A stretch of DNA of 64,000 nucleotides. Origin: Stutzerimonas degradans. Its GTDB lineage: Bacteria > Pseudomonadota > Gammaproteobacteria > Pseudomonadales > Pseudomonadaceae. This document shows, piece by piece, positions 18,510 to 26,830 of this stretch. The stretch covers positions 62,001 to 126,000 of the forward strand of contig NZ_JAMOHV010000010.1 of NCBI RefSeq assembly GCF_024448505.1, read 5' to 3'. How positions within the stretch are numbered: position 1 is the first letter of the stretch; every line of letters begins with the position of its first letter. The notes beneath the pieces were generated by a model. It saw only the letters and a list, made by a program, of their open reading frames with translations. It did no database searches and had not been told where the DNA came from. A program made the translations under genes and the position numbers.

Positions 18510-19878
18510 GATCATGGCAATCGCACTGTTCGTCGGCATCTGCATCGCGCTGATGTCGGGCTATCCGGTGGCCTTCACCCTCGGCGGCATGGCACTGCTG
18601 TTCGCCGGCGTCGGCGTGGTCACCGGCACGTTCGACGTCGGCTTCCTGCATGCGCTGCCCAACCGCATCTTCGGCATCATGAACAACCAGACGATGCTGG
18701 CGGTGCCGCTGTTCGTCTTCATGGGCGTGATGCTGGAGAAATCCCGCGTCGCCGAAGACCTGCTGGAATCCATGTCGCGGCTGTTCGGCACCCTGCGTGG
18801 CGGTCTGGCGATCTCGGTGTGCGTGGTCGGCACGCTGCTCGCGGCCTCGACCGGCATCGTCGGCGCCACCGTGGTGACGATGGGTCTGCTGGCCCTGCCG
18901 ACCATGCTGCGCCGCGGTTACGACCCGGCGATCGCCACTGGCACGCTGGCGGCCACCGGCACGCTCGGGCAGATCATCCCGCCGTCGATCATCCTGGTCC
19001 TGCTCGGCGACGTGATGTCCAGCGCGTTCCAGCAGGCACAGCTGAAGATGGGCATCTTCTCGCCGAAGACCGTCTCGGTCGGCGACCTGTTCGTCGGCGC
19101 GCTGCTGCCGGGGCTGGCGCTGGTCGGCCTGTACATCGTCTACCTGATCATCATCGCCATCTTCCAGCCGAAGAAGCTGCCCGCGCTGCCGCAGGAAGAG
19201 CTCGGCCCGATCGAATGGGGACGGCTGATCAAGGCGCTGCTGCCGCCGCTGGTGCTGATCGCCGCCGTGCTCGGCTCGATCCTCGCCGGCTATGCGACGC
19301 CCACCGAAGCCGCCGCCATCGGCGCGCTGGGCGCGACGGCGCTGTCACTGGTCAAGCGTCAGCTGAGCTTCAGCCAGTTGAAGGAAGTCGCCTTCGGCAC
19401 CACCGAGATCACCTCGATGGTGTTCCTGATCCTGATCGGCGCCTCGCTGTTCTCCCTGGTGTTCCGCGGCTTCGGCGGCGAGGTGCTGATCGAGGACGCC
19501 CTGCATTCGCTGCCCGGCGGCGTGCTCGGTGCGTTCCTGGTGGTGATGCTGGTGATCTTCCTGCTCGGCTTCATCCTCGACTTCATCGAGATCATCTTCG
19601 TCGTCGTACCGATCGTCGGCCCCATCCTGCTGGCGATGGGGCTCGATCCGATCTGGCTCGGCGTGATGCTCGCGCTCAACCTGCAGACCTCGTTCCTCAC
19701 TCCGCCGTTCGGCTTCTCGCTGTTCTACCTGCGGGGCGTCACTCCGCGCAGTGTGCCGACGAGCACCATCTACAAGGGTGTGGTGCCGTTCATCGGCATC
19801 CAGTTGCTGATGCTGGTGGTCGCCTACCTCTGGCCGGATCTGATCACCTGGCTGCCCGAGCAGGTGTATGGCAGCTAG
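18502..19878 (+). CDS. TRAP transporter large permease (DctM family)
   Basis: 458 residues with about twelve to thirteen hydrophobic segments. DctM signatures are present: GYPVAFTLGG at the N-terminus, ASTGIVGATVVTMGLLALP, PPSIILVLLGD, and LGFILDFIEIIFVVVPIVGP in the second half. It forms the translocation pathway with the small permease. It is slightly longer than typical DctM (about 425-430), as in the TakM-type subgroup. Confidence 0.92.
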   Translation: MAEIMAIALFVGICIALMSGYPVAFTLGGMALLFAGVGVVTGTFDVGFLHALPNRIFGIMNNQTMLAVPLFVFMGVMLEKSRVAEDLLESMSRLFGTLRGGLAISVCVVGTLLAASTGIVGATVVTMGLLALPTMLRRGYDPAIATGTLAATGTLGQIIPPSIILVLLGDVMSSAFQQAQLKMGIFSPKTVSVGDLFVGALLPGLALVGLYIVYLIIIAIFQPKKLPALPQEELGPIEWGRLIKALLPPLVLIAAVLGSILAGYATPTEAAAIGALGATALSLVKRQLSFSQLKEVAFGTTEITSMVFLILIGASLFSLVFRGFGGEVLIEDALHSLPGGVLGAFLVVMLVIFLLGFILDFIEIIFVVVPIVGPILLAMGLDPIWLGVMLALNLQTSFLTPPFGFSLFYLRGVTPRSVPTSTIYKGVVPFIGIQLLMLVVAYLWPDLITWLPEQVYGS

Positions 19879-19985
19879 TAGTCTGTGCGGTTAGTTGGTT
19901 GAGCCAAGTGCGGATGCAACGCCGTATCGGGGCCATGGGCGCCGAATTGATTAACTGAATTAACCAACAGCTCACTAGCCCCCAG

Positions 19986-20010
19986 CAACGCCCGTCGACG
20001 ACGGGCGTTG
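19986..20010 (+). terminator. Hairpin downstream of TRAP permease operon
   Basis: Perfect 11-bp stem CAACGCCCGTC with its complement around a GAC loop, 108 bases after the dctM-type stop. The trailing T content is weak, so termination is likely but not certain. Confidence 0.65.
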
Positions 20011-20069
20011 TGCCTTGCACGCGCCGATCGCCGTTACAATCGGCGCCCGCCCGACCGACACTCACACCG

Positions 20070-21272
20070 ATGCGCGCTCACGCCAGCTTCACCGATCATT
20101 TCCTCGCGCTCGACCGCTTCCTCACCGAGCACCAGTCATTGTGGCGGCCTCGGCCTTTCGTGCAGCACCGGTTGGAATGGGAAGCCACGCATCCGCAATT
20201 GGCCGCCTGGCTGCGCGCACGCTCGCTGGCCGACGCCGAAGCCGCACACAACCAGCCGAGCGAACTCGATGCACCGGCGCCCTTCCCCCAGCTGGCGGCC
20301 GAGGCACGGGCGCTCAGCAAGCTGGCGGAGCTGCCGGCCCAGCCGCTGCCGGCGCCGAACAGCCGCCTGCAGGTCGACGTTCCCGGGCGCAAATGGCAGC
20401 AGATCCGCGCGTTCGCCGCGCACCTGCAATTCCGCCAATCCACGCACCACTGGCTGGACTGGTGCGCTGGCAAGGGCCATCTGGGCCGCCAGCTGGCGCA
20501 GGACGGCGGCGCCCTGACCTGCCTGGAATGGGACGCCGCGCTGGTCGAAGACGGCGCCCGCCTCAGCCGGCGTCTGGGTATCGATGCCCGTCATCTCCAG
20601 CAGGACGTGCTCGGCGCGGACTGCGCCGCGTACCTGCATGCCGATCACACGCCGGTCGCCCTGCACGCCTGCGGCGACCTGCACGTACGTCTGCTGCAGC
20701 TGGCCATCGCCGCCGGCGTGCGCCAGCTCGCCATCGCACCCTGCTGCTACAACCGGACCCAGGCCGAGCGCTATCAGCCGCTGTCACGGGCCGCGCAGGA
20801 CTCCAGCCTGCGGCTATCGCGCGACGACCTCGGCCTGCCGCTGACCGAGACCGTCACCGCCGGTGCCCGCGAACGCCGCAACCGCGACCAGTCGATGGCC
20901 TGGCGGCTTGGCTTCGACCTGTTGCAGCGTCGTCTGCGCGGGCAGGACGACTACCTGCCCACCCCCTCGCTGCCCAGCGCCTGGCTGCGGAAAGACTTCG
21001 AACGCTATTGCCGCGACCTCGCCGCACTCAAGCAGCTGCCCGAGCCAGGCACAGAAGACTGGCCGGCGCTGGAACGGGCCGGCTGGCAGCGCCTGGCCGA
21101 AGTGCGCAACCTCGAACTGCTGCGCGGCCTGTTCCGCCGCCCGCTGGAAGTCTGGCTGCTGCTCGACCGCGCCCTGCTGCTGGAAGAAAACGGCTACGCG
21201 GTACGCCTCGGCCGCTTCTGCACCGGCGAACTCACCCCGCGCAACCTGCTGCTGCTCGCCGAACGCCGCTGA
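20070..21272 (+). CDS. Methyltransferase-domain protein (Methyltransf_32/GSTCD-like)
   Basis: 400 residues from the ATG at 20070. The SAM-binding loop LDWCAGKGHLGRQLA lies near 132-146, followed by the acidic strand end TCLEWDA and a post-motif HACGDLHVRLL. A CCYN motif near 225 (IAPCCYNRTQ) resembles the NPPY/CCY position in the eukaryotic GSTCD/METTL-type family. The substrate is unknown; RNA or another macromolecule is plausible. No strong ribosome-binding site is visible. A TACAAT at 20035 could be its -10. Confidence 0.75.
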   Translation: MRAHASFTDHFLALDRFLTEHQSLWRPRPFVQHRLEWEATHPQLAAWLRARSLADAEAAHNQPSELDAPAPFPQLAAEARALSKLAELPAQPLPAPNSRLQVDVPGRKWQQIRAFAAHLQFRQSTHHWLDWCAGKGHLGRQLAQDGGALTCLEWDAALVEDGARLSRRLGIDARHLQQDVLGADCAAYLHADHTPVALHACGDLHVRLLQLAIAAGVRQLAIAPCCYNRTQAERYQPLSRAAQDSSLRLSRDDLGLPLTETVTAGARERRNRDQSMAWRLGFDLLQRRLRGQDDYLPTPSLPSAWLRKDFERYCRDLAALKQLPEPGTEDWPALERAGWQRLAEVRNLELLRGLFRRPLEVWLLLDRALLLEENGYAVRLGRFCTGELTPRNLLLLAERR

Positions 21273-21307
21273 TCCCCGAAGCCACGCAAGTGCTTGGCAG
21301 AGAACGG

Positions 21308-21335
21308 TTTACTCGCCGCGCGCAATCGCTATAAT
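21308..21335 (+). promoter_or_regulatory. Promoter of tRNA-Thr
   Basis: TATAAT at 21330-21335 (perfect -10) with TTTACT at 21308-21313 (4/6 match to -35) and a 16-base spacer. The predicted start falls a few bases before the mature tRNA 5' end. Confidence 0.8.
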
Positions 21336-21347
21336 GGCGCCCGGTTT

Positions 21348-21423
<76 letters not shown>

Positions 21424-21430
21424 CGAACAC

Positions 21431-21458
21431 AAAGGCTCGCAGAAATGCGGGCCTTTTT
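21431..21458 (+). terminator. Intrinsic terminator of tRNA-Thr
   Basis: AAAGGCTCGCA-GAAA-TGCGGGCCTTTTT hairpin with a T-run, 7 bases after the tRNA. Confidence 0.88.
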
Positions 21459-21642
21459 CGTTTCTGCCGGAAGTGGAGCGCCCCTTTCGCCGGTTCCGGG
21501 CGTCCTTCCGCACATACCCGAGCAATAGCTTCCAGTTTTCGCCGCCTCCCTCTCCCAGGCAGCACCCGCGTTGCCTTTTCCGTAACACCCGATACCTGAT
21601 ATCGGCGTGCCGAGTCCTGCGCTGTACGGATCTCTATCATTT

Positions 21643-21667
21643 CTATACACCAAACCAATTTGTATAG
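21643..21667. promoter_or_regulatory. AT-rich inverted repeat upstream of the chemoreceptor gene
   Basis: CTATACA-11 bases-TGTATAG: perfect 7-bp arms within a distinctly AT-rich patch about 105 bases before the chemoreceptor start. This is the only structure I see in the 348-base gap after the tRNA, apart from the tRNA terminator. It may be an operator for a dimeric regulator. No FliA-type promoter was found. Confidence 0.5.
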
Positions 21668-21771
21668 GTTTTGTAAAAGATGTAGCCTCCCTTCATCACT
21701 CCCGGAGCCAGTCATGCCTGTCGGCTTCGGGTGGATGCATGCCATGACAGGCCATCGGAGACCGTACCCGC

Positions 21772-23103
21772 ATGTTCATGCGTACCCGAACTTTCAAAGA
21801 CACCCTGCGTGAGTGCCAGGCGCAGCGGGCGGTATTCGAGGCCGAATACGTGGCGCTGCGCAGTGCCGTGGCGACCATCGAATTCAGTCCCGAGGGGCTG
21901 GTGCTGCAGGCCAACCCGCTGTTCCTGAACCTGCTGGGTTTTACCCTAGAGGAGGTCAGCGGACGCCAGCACCGCGCGTTCTGCGATCCCGCCTATGCAC
22001 AGAGCCGCGACTACAGCGCCTTCTGGCAGGGCCTGCAGCAGGGCCGCAGCGTGACCAATCTCATGCCGTGGCTGGCAAAACACGGTCGGCAAGTGTGGCT
22101 GCAGGCCAGTTACGTTCCGGTCCGTGATGCCGGCGGCAAAGTGCAACGCATCGTCATGCTCGCTACCGATGTGACCGAACAAACGCTGCGCGCGCAGGCG
22201 GATGCCAGCCGCATGCAGGCGGTCGAGCGCTCCTCAGCGGTGATCGAGTTCGATCTGCAGGGGCTGGTGGTCAATGCCAACGCGAATTTCCTCCAGGTCA
22301 TGGGTTATCGCCTGGACGATATTCGCGGCAAGCACCACCGCCTGTTCTGCGAGCCCGAAGAAGCACGGAGCGACGCCTATCGCGACTTCTGGGCCCGGCT
22401 GAACCGGGGCGAGTTCAGTACCGGCCTGTTCCGGCGACTGACCAAACAGGGCCGTGGCGTCTGGCTCCAGGCCACCTACAACCCGCTCTACGATGCCCAG
22501 GGCCGCCTGTACGGCGTGGCCAAGTTCGCTTCCGATATCACCGCCAGGGTCGAGCAGCGGGACGCCGAAACTCGCGCAGCGCAGATGGCCTTCGAGACCT
22601 CGCGGCAGACCGACGAGTCCGCGCGGCAAGGCGCCGCGGTGGTCCAGCAGTCGGTCAGCGTGGTGCAGAGCATCGCCGACGAACTTGCGCAGGTCGCGCA
22701 GGCCATCGGTGCGCTGAGCGCCCAGTCGGAAGAAATCGGCAGCATCGTCGGCGCCATTCGCGGCATTGCCGAGCAGACCAACCTGCTGGCGCTCAACGCG
22801 GCTATCGAGGCAGCCCGCGCCGGCGAGCAGGGCCGCGGCTTCGCGGTGGTCGCCGATGAGGTACGCAACCTGGCGCAGCGCACCAGCCAGGCGACCGTGG
22901 CCATTACCGAGGTGGTCGGCAAGAACCGCGAACTGGCCCGGGTGGCGACGGAGAGCATGCAGGCCAGCACGCGCAAGGCGGAACAAGGCGTCGCCCTCGC
23001 CAATCAGGCCGGCACGGTCATCCTCGACATACAGCACGGCGCGCAGCAGGTCGTGGAAGCCATCGGTGAATTCGCCCAGACCCTGGCCTCTCCGGGGCAC
23101 TGA
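21772..23103 (+). CDS. Soluble methyl-accepting chemotaxis protein with two PAS domains (BdlA-like)
   Basis: 443 residues without membrane helices. PAS1 (about 27-140; [22 protein letters not shown]) and PAS2 (about 150-265; [22 protein letters not shown]) are clearly duplicated: both contain GK/GRQH-R-FC, FW..L..G and VWLQA.Y.P. The chemoreceptor signalling hairpin follows ([30 protein letters not shown]). The same layout is found in P. aeruginosa BdlA (biofilm dispersion) and other cytoplasmic receptors. No CheB/CheR pentapeptide tether is seen at the C-terminus. The signal is probably redox or oxygen through PAS cofactors, by family analogy only. Confidence 0.87.
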   Translation: MFMRTRTFKDTLRECQAQRAVFEAEYVALRSAVATIEFSPEGLVLQANPLFLNLLGFTLEEVSGRQHRAFCDPAYAQSRDYSAFWQGLQQGRSVTNLMPWLAKHGRQVWLQASYVPVRDAGGKVQRIVMLATDVTEQTLRAQADASRMQAVERSSAVIEFDLQGLVVNANANFLQVMGYRLDDIRGKHHRLFCEPEEARSDAYRDFWARLNRGEFSTGLFRRLTKQGRGVWLQATYNPLYDAQGRLYGVAKFASDITARVEQRDAETRAAQMAFETSRQTDESARQGAAVVQQSVSVVQSIADELAQVAQAIGALSAQSEEIGSIVGAIRGIAEQTNLLALNAAIEAARAGEQGRGFAVVADEVRNLAQRTSQATVAITEVVGKNRELARVATESMQASTRKAEQGVALANQAGTVILDIQHGAQQVVEAIGEFAQTLASPGH

Positions 23104-23129
23104 GCAAACCCTGGCTCCCTTGCCCCGGG

Positions 23130-23157
23130 CCGCCTGCGGCTCGCGCTCGGCAGGCGG
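23130..23157. terminator. Hairpin between convergent chemoreceptor and acyl-CoA dehydrogenase genes
   Basis: CCGCCTGC-12 bases-GCAGGCGG in the 66-base convergent gap. Without T-runs it is only a possible terminator. Confidence 0.4.
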
Positions 23158-23169
23158 GCCGCCAGGTGC

Positions 23170-24939
23170 TCAGAACTGTTCGGCCTCCAGGCCGTAGAGC
23201 GAGGCGCTGCCGGCGCGGATGCTACCCTCCAGTCCCAGCGTGCGCGGCAGCAGGCGCTCGAAGTAGAACGCCGCGCTGCCCAGCTTGGCGCGGTAGTACG
23301 CATCGTCGGCTGCGCCGCGGGCAGCGCTCGCCGTCATGCGCGCCCACATGTAGGCATAGGCGGTGTAGCCGAACAGCTGCAGGTATTCCACCGACGCCGC
23401 GCCGACGGCGTTGGCATCGCCGCGGGCCTGTTCCTGCAGCCAGGCGCTGACGCGCTCCAGACGCTCGACCGCCTCGTGCAGCGCGGCGTTGAACGGCGTG
23501 TCGTGGGTTGCCGCGAAGGCGCGGACCTCATCGGTGAACAGTCGCAGCGACACACCACCGTTGGCGACCACCTTGCGTCCGAGCAGATCGAGCGCCTGGA
23601 TGCCGTTGGTGCCTTCGTAGATCTGTGCGATGCGCACGTCGCGTACCAGCTGCTCCTGCCCCCATTCGCGGATGTAGCCGTGGCCACCGAACACCTGCTG
23701 GCCGAGAACACAGCTCTCGAACCCGGCATCGGTGAAGAACGCCTTGGCCACCGGCGTCAGCAACGCCACCAGCGCCTCGGCGCGCTCCTTCTGCGCCGGG
23801 TCGTCGGCGTACTTGGCCAGGTCCAGCTGCTGGCCGACGTAGCAGGCGAAAGCGCGCCCGCCCTCGGTCATGGTTTTCATGGTCAGCAGCATGCGCCGCA
23901 CATCGGCGTGGACGATGATCGGGTCGGCGCCCCGCTCGGGCGCGACCGGCCCCGTGGCCGCGCGGCTCTGCAGGCGTTCGCGGGCGTAATCGCGCGCCGC
24001 CTGGTAGGAAGCCTCGGCGCAGCCGATGCCCTGGATGCCGATGGACAGCCGCTCGTAGTTCATCATGGTGAACATCGCCGCCAGCCCCTTGTTCACCTCG
24101 CCGACCAGATAGCCGCAGGCACCGTCGAAGTTCATCACGCAGGTGGCCGAGGCCTTGATGCCCATCTTGTGTTCGATGGAGCCGCAGGACACCGCGTTGG
24201 CCGCCCCGAGGCTACCGTCCTCGCTGACCAGCACCTTCGGCACGAGGAACAGCGAGATCCCCTTTGGCCCGGCCGGGGCGTCGGGCAGCTTGGCCAGCAC
24301 CAGATGAATGATGTTCTCGGTCAGGTCCTGCTCGCCGCCGGTGATGAAGATCTTGGTGCCGCTGATGCGGTAGCTGCCGTCGGCCTGCGGCTCGGCGCGG
24401 GTGCGGATGATGCCCAGGTCCGTGCCGGCGTGCGGCTCGGTCAGGCACATGGAGCCGGCCCAGCGGCCCTCGTACAGCGGCGGCAGGTAGCGCTGCCGGA
24501 GGGCTTCGCTGGCATGCGCGTCGATCGCCAGGCAGGCGCCGGAGCTCAGCGCCGAGTACAGCGCGAAGCTCGAGTTGGCCGCGTAGAGCATTTCCTCGAA
24601 GGCCACCGCGAGCATCTTCGGCATGCCCATGCCGCCGTATTCGGGATTACCGGCCAGGCCCACCCAGCCGCCTTCGGCGTAGGTGGCATAGGCCTCGCGA
24701 AAGCCCGCCGGGGTGCGCACCCGGCCTTCGAGCCACTGCGCGCCCTCCTCGTCGCCGCTGCGGTTCAGCGGTGCCAGCAGCTCGCCGGTGACCTTGGCCG
24801 CCTCATCGAGTATGGCGTTGGCGGTCTCGGCATCGATCCGCTCGGCCAGCGCCGGCAGGCGCGCCCACAGCGCAGGCGCATCGAAGACTTCGTGGAGGAT
24901 GAAGCGGGCGTCACGCAGATCGGCCTTGTAACTGGGCAT
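23170..24939 (-). CDS. Acyl-CoA dehydrogenase (long form with C-terminal extension)
   Basis: 589 residues, the long bacterial acyl-CoA dehydrogenase type with an extra C-terminal domain. FAD-site motifs are MCLTEPHAGTDLG and KIFITGGEQ; catalytic-type Glu442 sits in AQIYEGTNGIQALDL. The N-terminal MPSYKADLRDARF is typical of this group, which is often labelled DmdC-like from homology but in pseudomonads usually serves fatty acyl-CoA oxidation. Its first 29 bases overlap the 3' end of the upstream TetR gene, so the two are co-transcribed and coupled. The preferred chain length cannot be read from sequence. Confidence 0.88.
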   Translation of the reverse strand: MPSYKADLRDARFILHEVFDAPALWARLPALAERIDAETANAILDEAAKVTGELLAPLNRSGDEEGAQWLEGRVRTPAGFREAYATYAEGGWVGLAGNPEYGGMGMPKMLAVAFEEMLYAANSSFALYSALSSGACLAIDAHASEALRQRYLPPLYEGRWAGSMCLTEPHAGTDLGIIRTRAEPQADGSYRISGTKIFITGGEQDLTENIIHLVLAKLPDAPAGPKGISLFLVPKVLVSEDGSLGAANAVSCGSIEHKMGIKASATCVMNFDGACGYLVGEVNKGLAAMFTMMNYERLSIGIQGIGCAEASYQAARDYARERLQSRAATGPVAPERGADPIIVHADVRRMLLTMKTMTEGGRAFACYVGQQLDLAKYADDPAQKERAEALVALLTPVAKAFFTDAGFESCVLGQQVFGGHGYIREWGQEQLVRDVRIAQIYEGTNGIQALDLLGRKVVANGGVSLRLFTDEVRAFAATHDTPFNAALHEAVERLERVSAWLQEQARGDANAVGAASVEYLQLFGYTAYAYMWARMTASAARGAADDAYYRAKLGSAAFYFERLLPRTLGLEGSIRAGSASLYGLEAEQF

Positions 24940-25537
24940 GGTGAATTACCTCGGTCGGCAGGATGGGTTCTGGGGAGGGCAGCTGGCGCAGGCCGGGAAG
25001 GCTGCCGAGCAGCAGCGCATCGACCAGCCGGGTCTGCTGCTCGGCCGTGAGGCCATGCGCGGCCAGCCAGAGCGGCAGGTGTTCGATGAGTTCGAGCAGC
25101 ACGCGACCTGCCGTCGGCGCCTCGCCGCCCTGCAGCCAGGTAGCGAGCTGCTCGACGATGCGTCGGCGCAGGCTGTCGATGCGTCGCCGGTGGCCATCGC
25201 GCAGGCAGTGCCGCTCGCGCGTGGCCAGCAGGAAGCGCGACGGACAGTGTCGATACAGCTCGACCAGCGCCCGGCTCAGCCGCTGCACGCGCGGGCGCAC
25301 GGCCGGTTCGCCGCGCACACCGCGCTCGGCGAGCAGCAGCAGATGCTCGTAATGCTCCTCCAGCGCGTCGAACAGCAGCTCTTCCTTGCCGGCGACATGC
25401 GTGTACAGGGTCGCGGTGGAAATGCCCATGTGGCTGGCCAGCCGGCGCAGGCTGACCTGACCGAAGCCCTCGTCGGCGAACAGCTGCAGCGCACGCTCGC
25501 GGCTGATTTCAAAGGTTGCGGCAGATCGGGCGTGCAT
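24911..25537 (-). CDS. TetR-family transcriptional regulator
   Basis: 208 residues from the ATG at 25537 with GGAGG 5 bases upstream. The N-terminal helix-turn-helix is intact (LRRLASHMGISTATLYTHVAGKEELLFDAL). The ligand-binding half is rich in Leu and Arg with no recognised subgroup. It is upstream of and overlaps the acyl-CoA dehydrogenase, so it probably controls this operon in response to an acyl-CoA or fatty acid. It is divergent from the AraC-type gene. Confidence 0.88.
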   Translation of the reverse strand: MHARSAATFEISRERALQLFADEGFGQVSLRRLASHMGISTATLYTHVAGKEELLFDALEEHYEHLLLLAERGVRGEPAVRPRVQRLSRALVELYRHCPSRFLLATRERHCLRDGHRRRIDSLRRRIVEQLATWLQGGEAPTAGRVLLELIEHLPLWLAAHGLTAEQQTRLVDALLLGSLPGLRQLPSPEPILPTEVIHHAQLQGRSA

Positions 25538-25708
25538 GGCAGCCTCCACGGAGATGGTCGGGCCTGCACGCAGGCGACGGTGTGAGCCAGTCTAGGCAGG
25601 CGCCGAGTGCACTTGCTATGCCCAAAACCGTCGTTGCAGCGGCATAGATTCGGCCACCCGACGCCACCGCGGGCGCAAGCCAGACCCCAGCAAACGGATA
25701 GCAACGCC

Positions 25709-26728
25709 ATGCGTGAACAGGATTCGGTGGCGGCCTACCTCGTCCAGGCCGCGCTTCATCGTCTGCGCGACAACCCGGCGCGCCTGCAGCAGGTGCTCGC
25801 CGCCGCGGGCATCGACGCCGCCGCGCTGACCGCGCCGCACGCCCAGGTGCCGGCCGCCGCGGTCAGCCGCTTCTGGCTGGCGATGAGCGCCGAGCTGGGC
25901 GACGAATTCTTCGGCTTCGACTCCCACGGCCTGCCCAACGGCAGCTTCGCCCTGATCTGTCGCGGGCTGATCCAGGAAACCAGCCTGGGCAAGGCGCTGC
26001 CGCGCTGCCTGCAGTACCTCGGCCTGTTCATCCACGACATCCGCGCGACGCTGGAGGTGCGCAATGGCCAGGCCGTCGTCAGGCTGAGCAGCGAGCTGGC
26101 CGACCCAACGCTCAAGGGACCGGCCGAGGAAATCTTCCTCAGCATCGTGCTGGGTGTGATGTGCTGGCTGGTGGGACGGCGCATTCCGCTCAATCGCAGC
26201 CGTTTCAGCACGCCCGCCCCGGCCGGCCAGACCACGCCGTGGCACTGGGGACCGCTGGTGGAATATGACGGGGCGCAGAGCGAGGTGGCCTTCGAGGCCA
26301 GCTACTTGCGCTTGCCGGTGATCCAGGATGGCGCCTCGCTGCGCGCCTTCCTGCGCAGCTGTCCGCAGTGGCTGGTGGTGCGCTTTCGCAACGACAGCGG
26401 CTTGGCCTCGCAGCTCTTTCGCGCGCTGCGCAGCCAGCCCAGCGATCAGTGGCCGACGCTCGCCGCCATCGCCCGCGCGCGCGGGCTTGGCGAGCAGGTG
26501 CTGCGGCGGCAACTGGCCAAGGAAGGTTTCACCTATCAGGAGATCAAGCACGAGGTGCGCCGCGCCCTGGTGTTCAACCTGCTGCGCGACCGCCAGCTGA
26601 GCATCAGCGAAATCGCCGTGCGCGCCGGTTTCCAGGAGCCCAGCGCGTTTCATCGACTGTTCCGCCGCTGGACCGGCCAGAGCCCGGGGCAATTTCGCAG
26701 CCAGCTGCACCCGCCGCCGCGGAGTTGA
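25709..26728 (+). CDS. AraC-family transcriptional regulator with Arabinose_bd-type sensor domain
   Basis: 339 residues from the ATG at 25709. The N-terminal ligand region (about 20-210) resembles the Arabinose_bd domain shared by OruR-type regulators (GLICRGLIQE-like segment SFALICRGLIQETSLGKAL). The C-terminal AraC double helix-turn-helix spans about 235-335 (ISEIAVRAGFQEPSAFHRLFRRWTGQSPGQFR). The 171-base gap to the divergent TetR gene should hold both promoters. The target is probably its neighbourhood, but this is inferred. Confidence 0.87.
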   Translation: MREQDSVAAYLVQAALHRLRDNPARLQQVLAAAGIDAAALTAPHAQVPAAAVSRFWLAMSAELGDEFFGFDSHGLPNGSFALICRGLIQETSLGKALPRCLQYLGLFIHDIRATLEVRNGQAVVRLSSELADPTLKGPAEEIFLSIVLGVMCWLVGRRIPLNRSRFSTPAPAGQTTPWHWGPLVEYDGAQSEVAFEASYLRLPVIQDGASLRAFLRSCPQWLVVRFRNDSGLASQLFRALRSQPSDQWPTLAAIARARGLGEQVLRRQLAKEGFTYQEIKHEVRRALVFNLLRDRQLSISEIAVRAGFQEPSAFHRLFRRWTGQSPGQFRSQLHPPPRS

Positions 26729-26747
26729 GCGTCACAGCACGAATAAA

Positions 26748-26763
26748 CTGTATGCATATACAG
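26748..26763. promoter_or_regulatory. LexA (SOS) box upstream of topB
   Basis: CTGTATGCATATACAG fits the gamma-proteobacterial LexA operator CTG-N10-CAG, with the full CTGTAT/ATACAG arms and an AT-rich core. It lies 68 bases before the topB start, alone between the AraC stop and topB. This predicts DNA-damage control of topB. Confidence 0.78.
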
Positions 26764-26830
26764 ATTTTCGGTTGCCGGCGCCGCGCTTTCTGCCCATGCT
26801 TGGCGCTCGTTGCAGCCATCGATGACCAGC

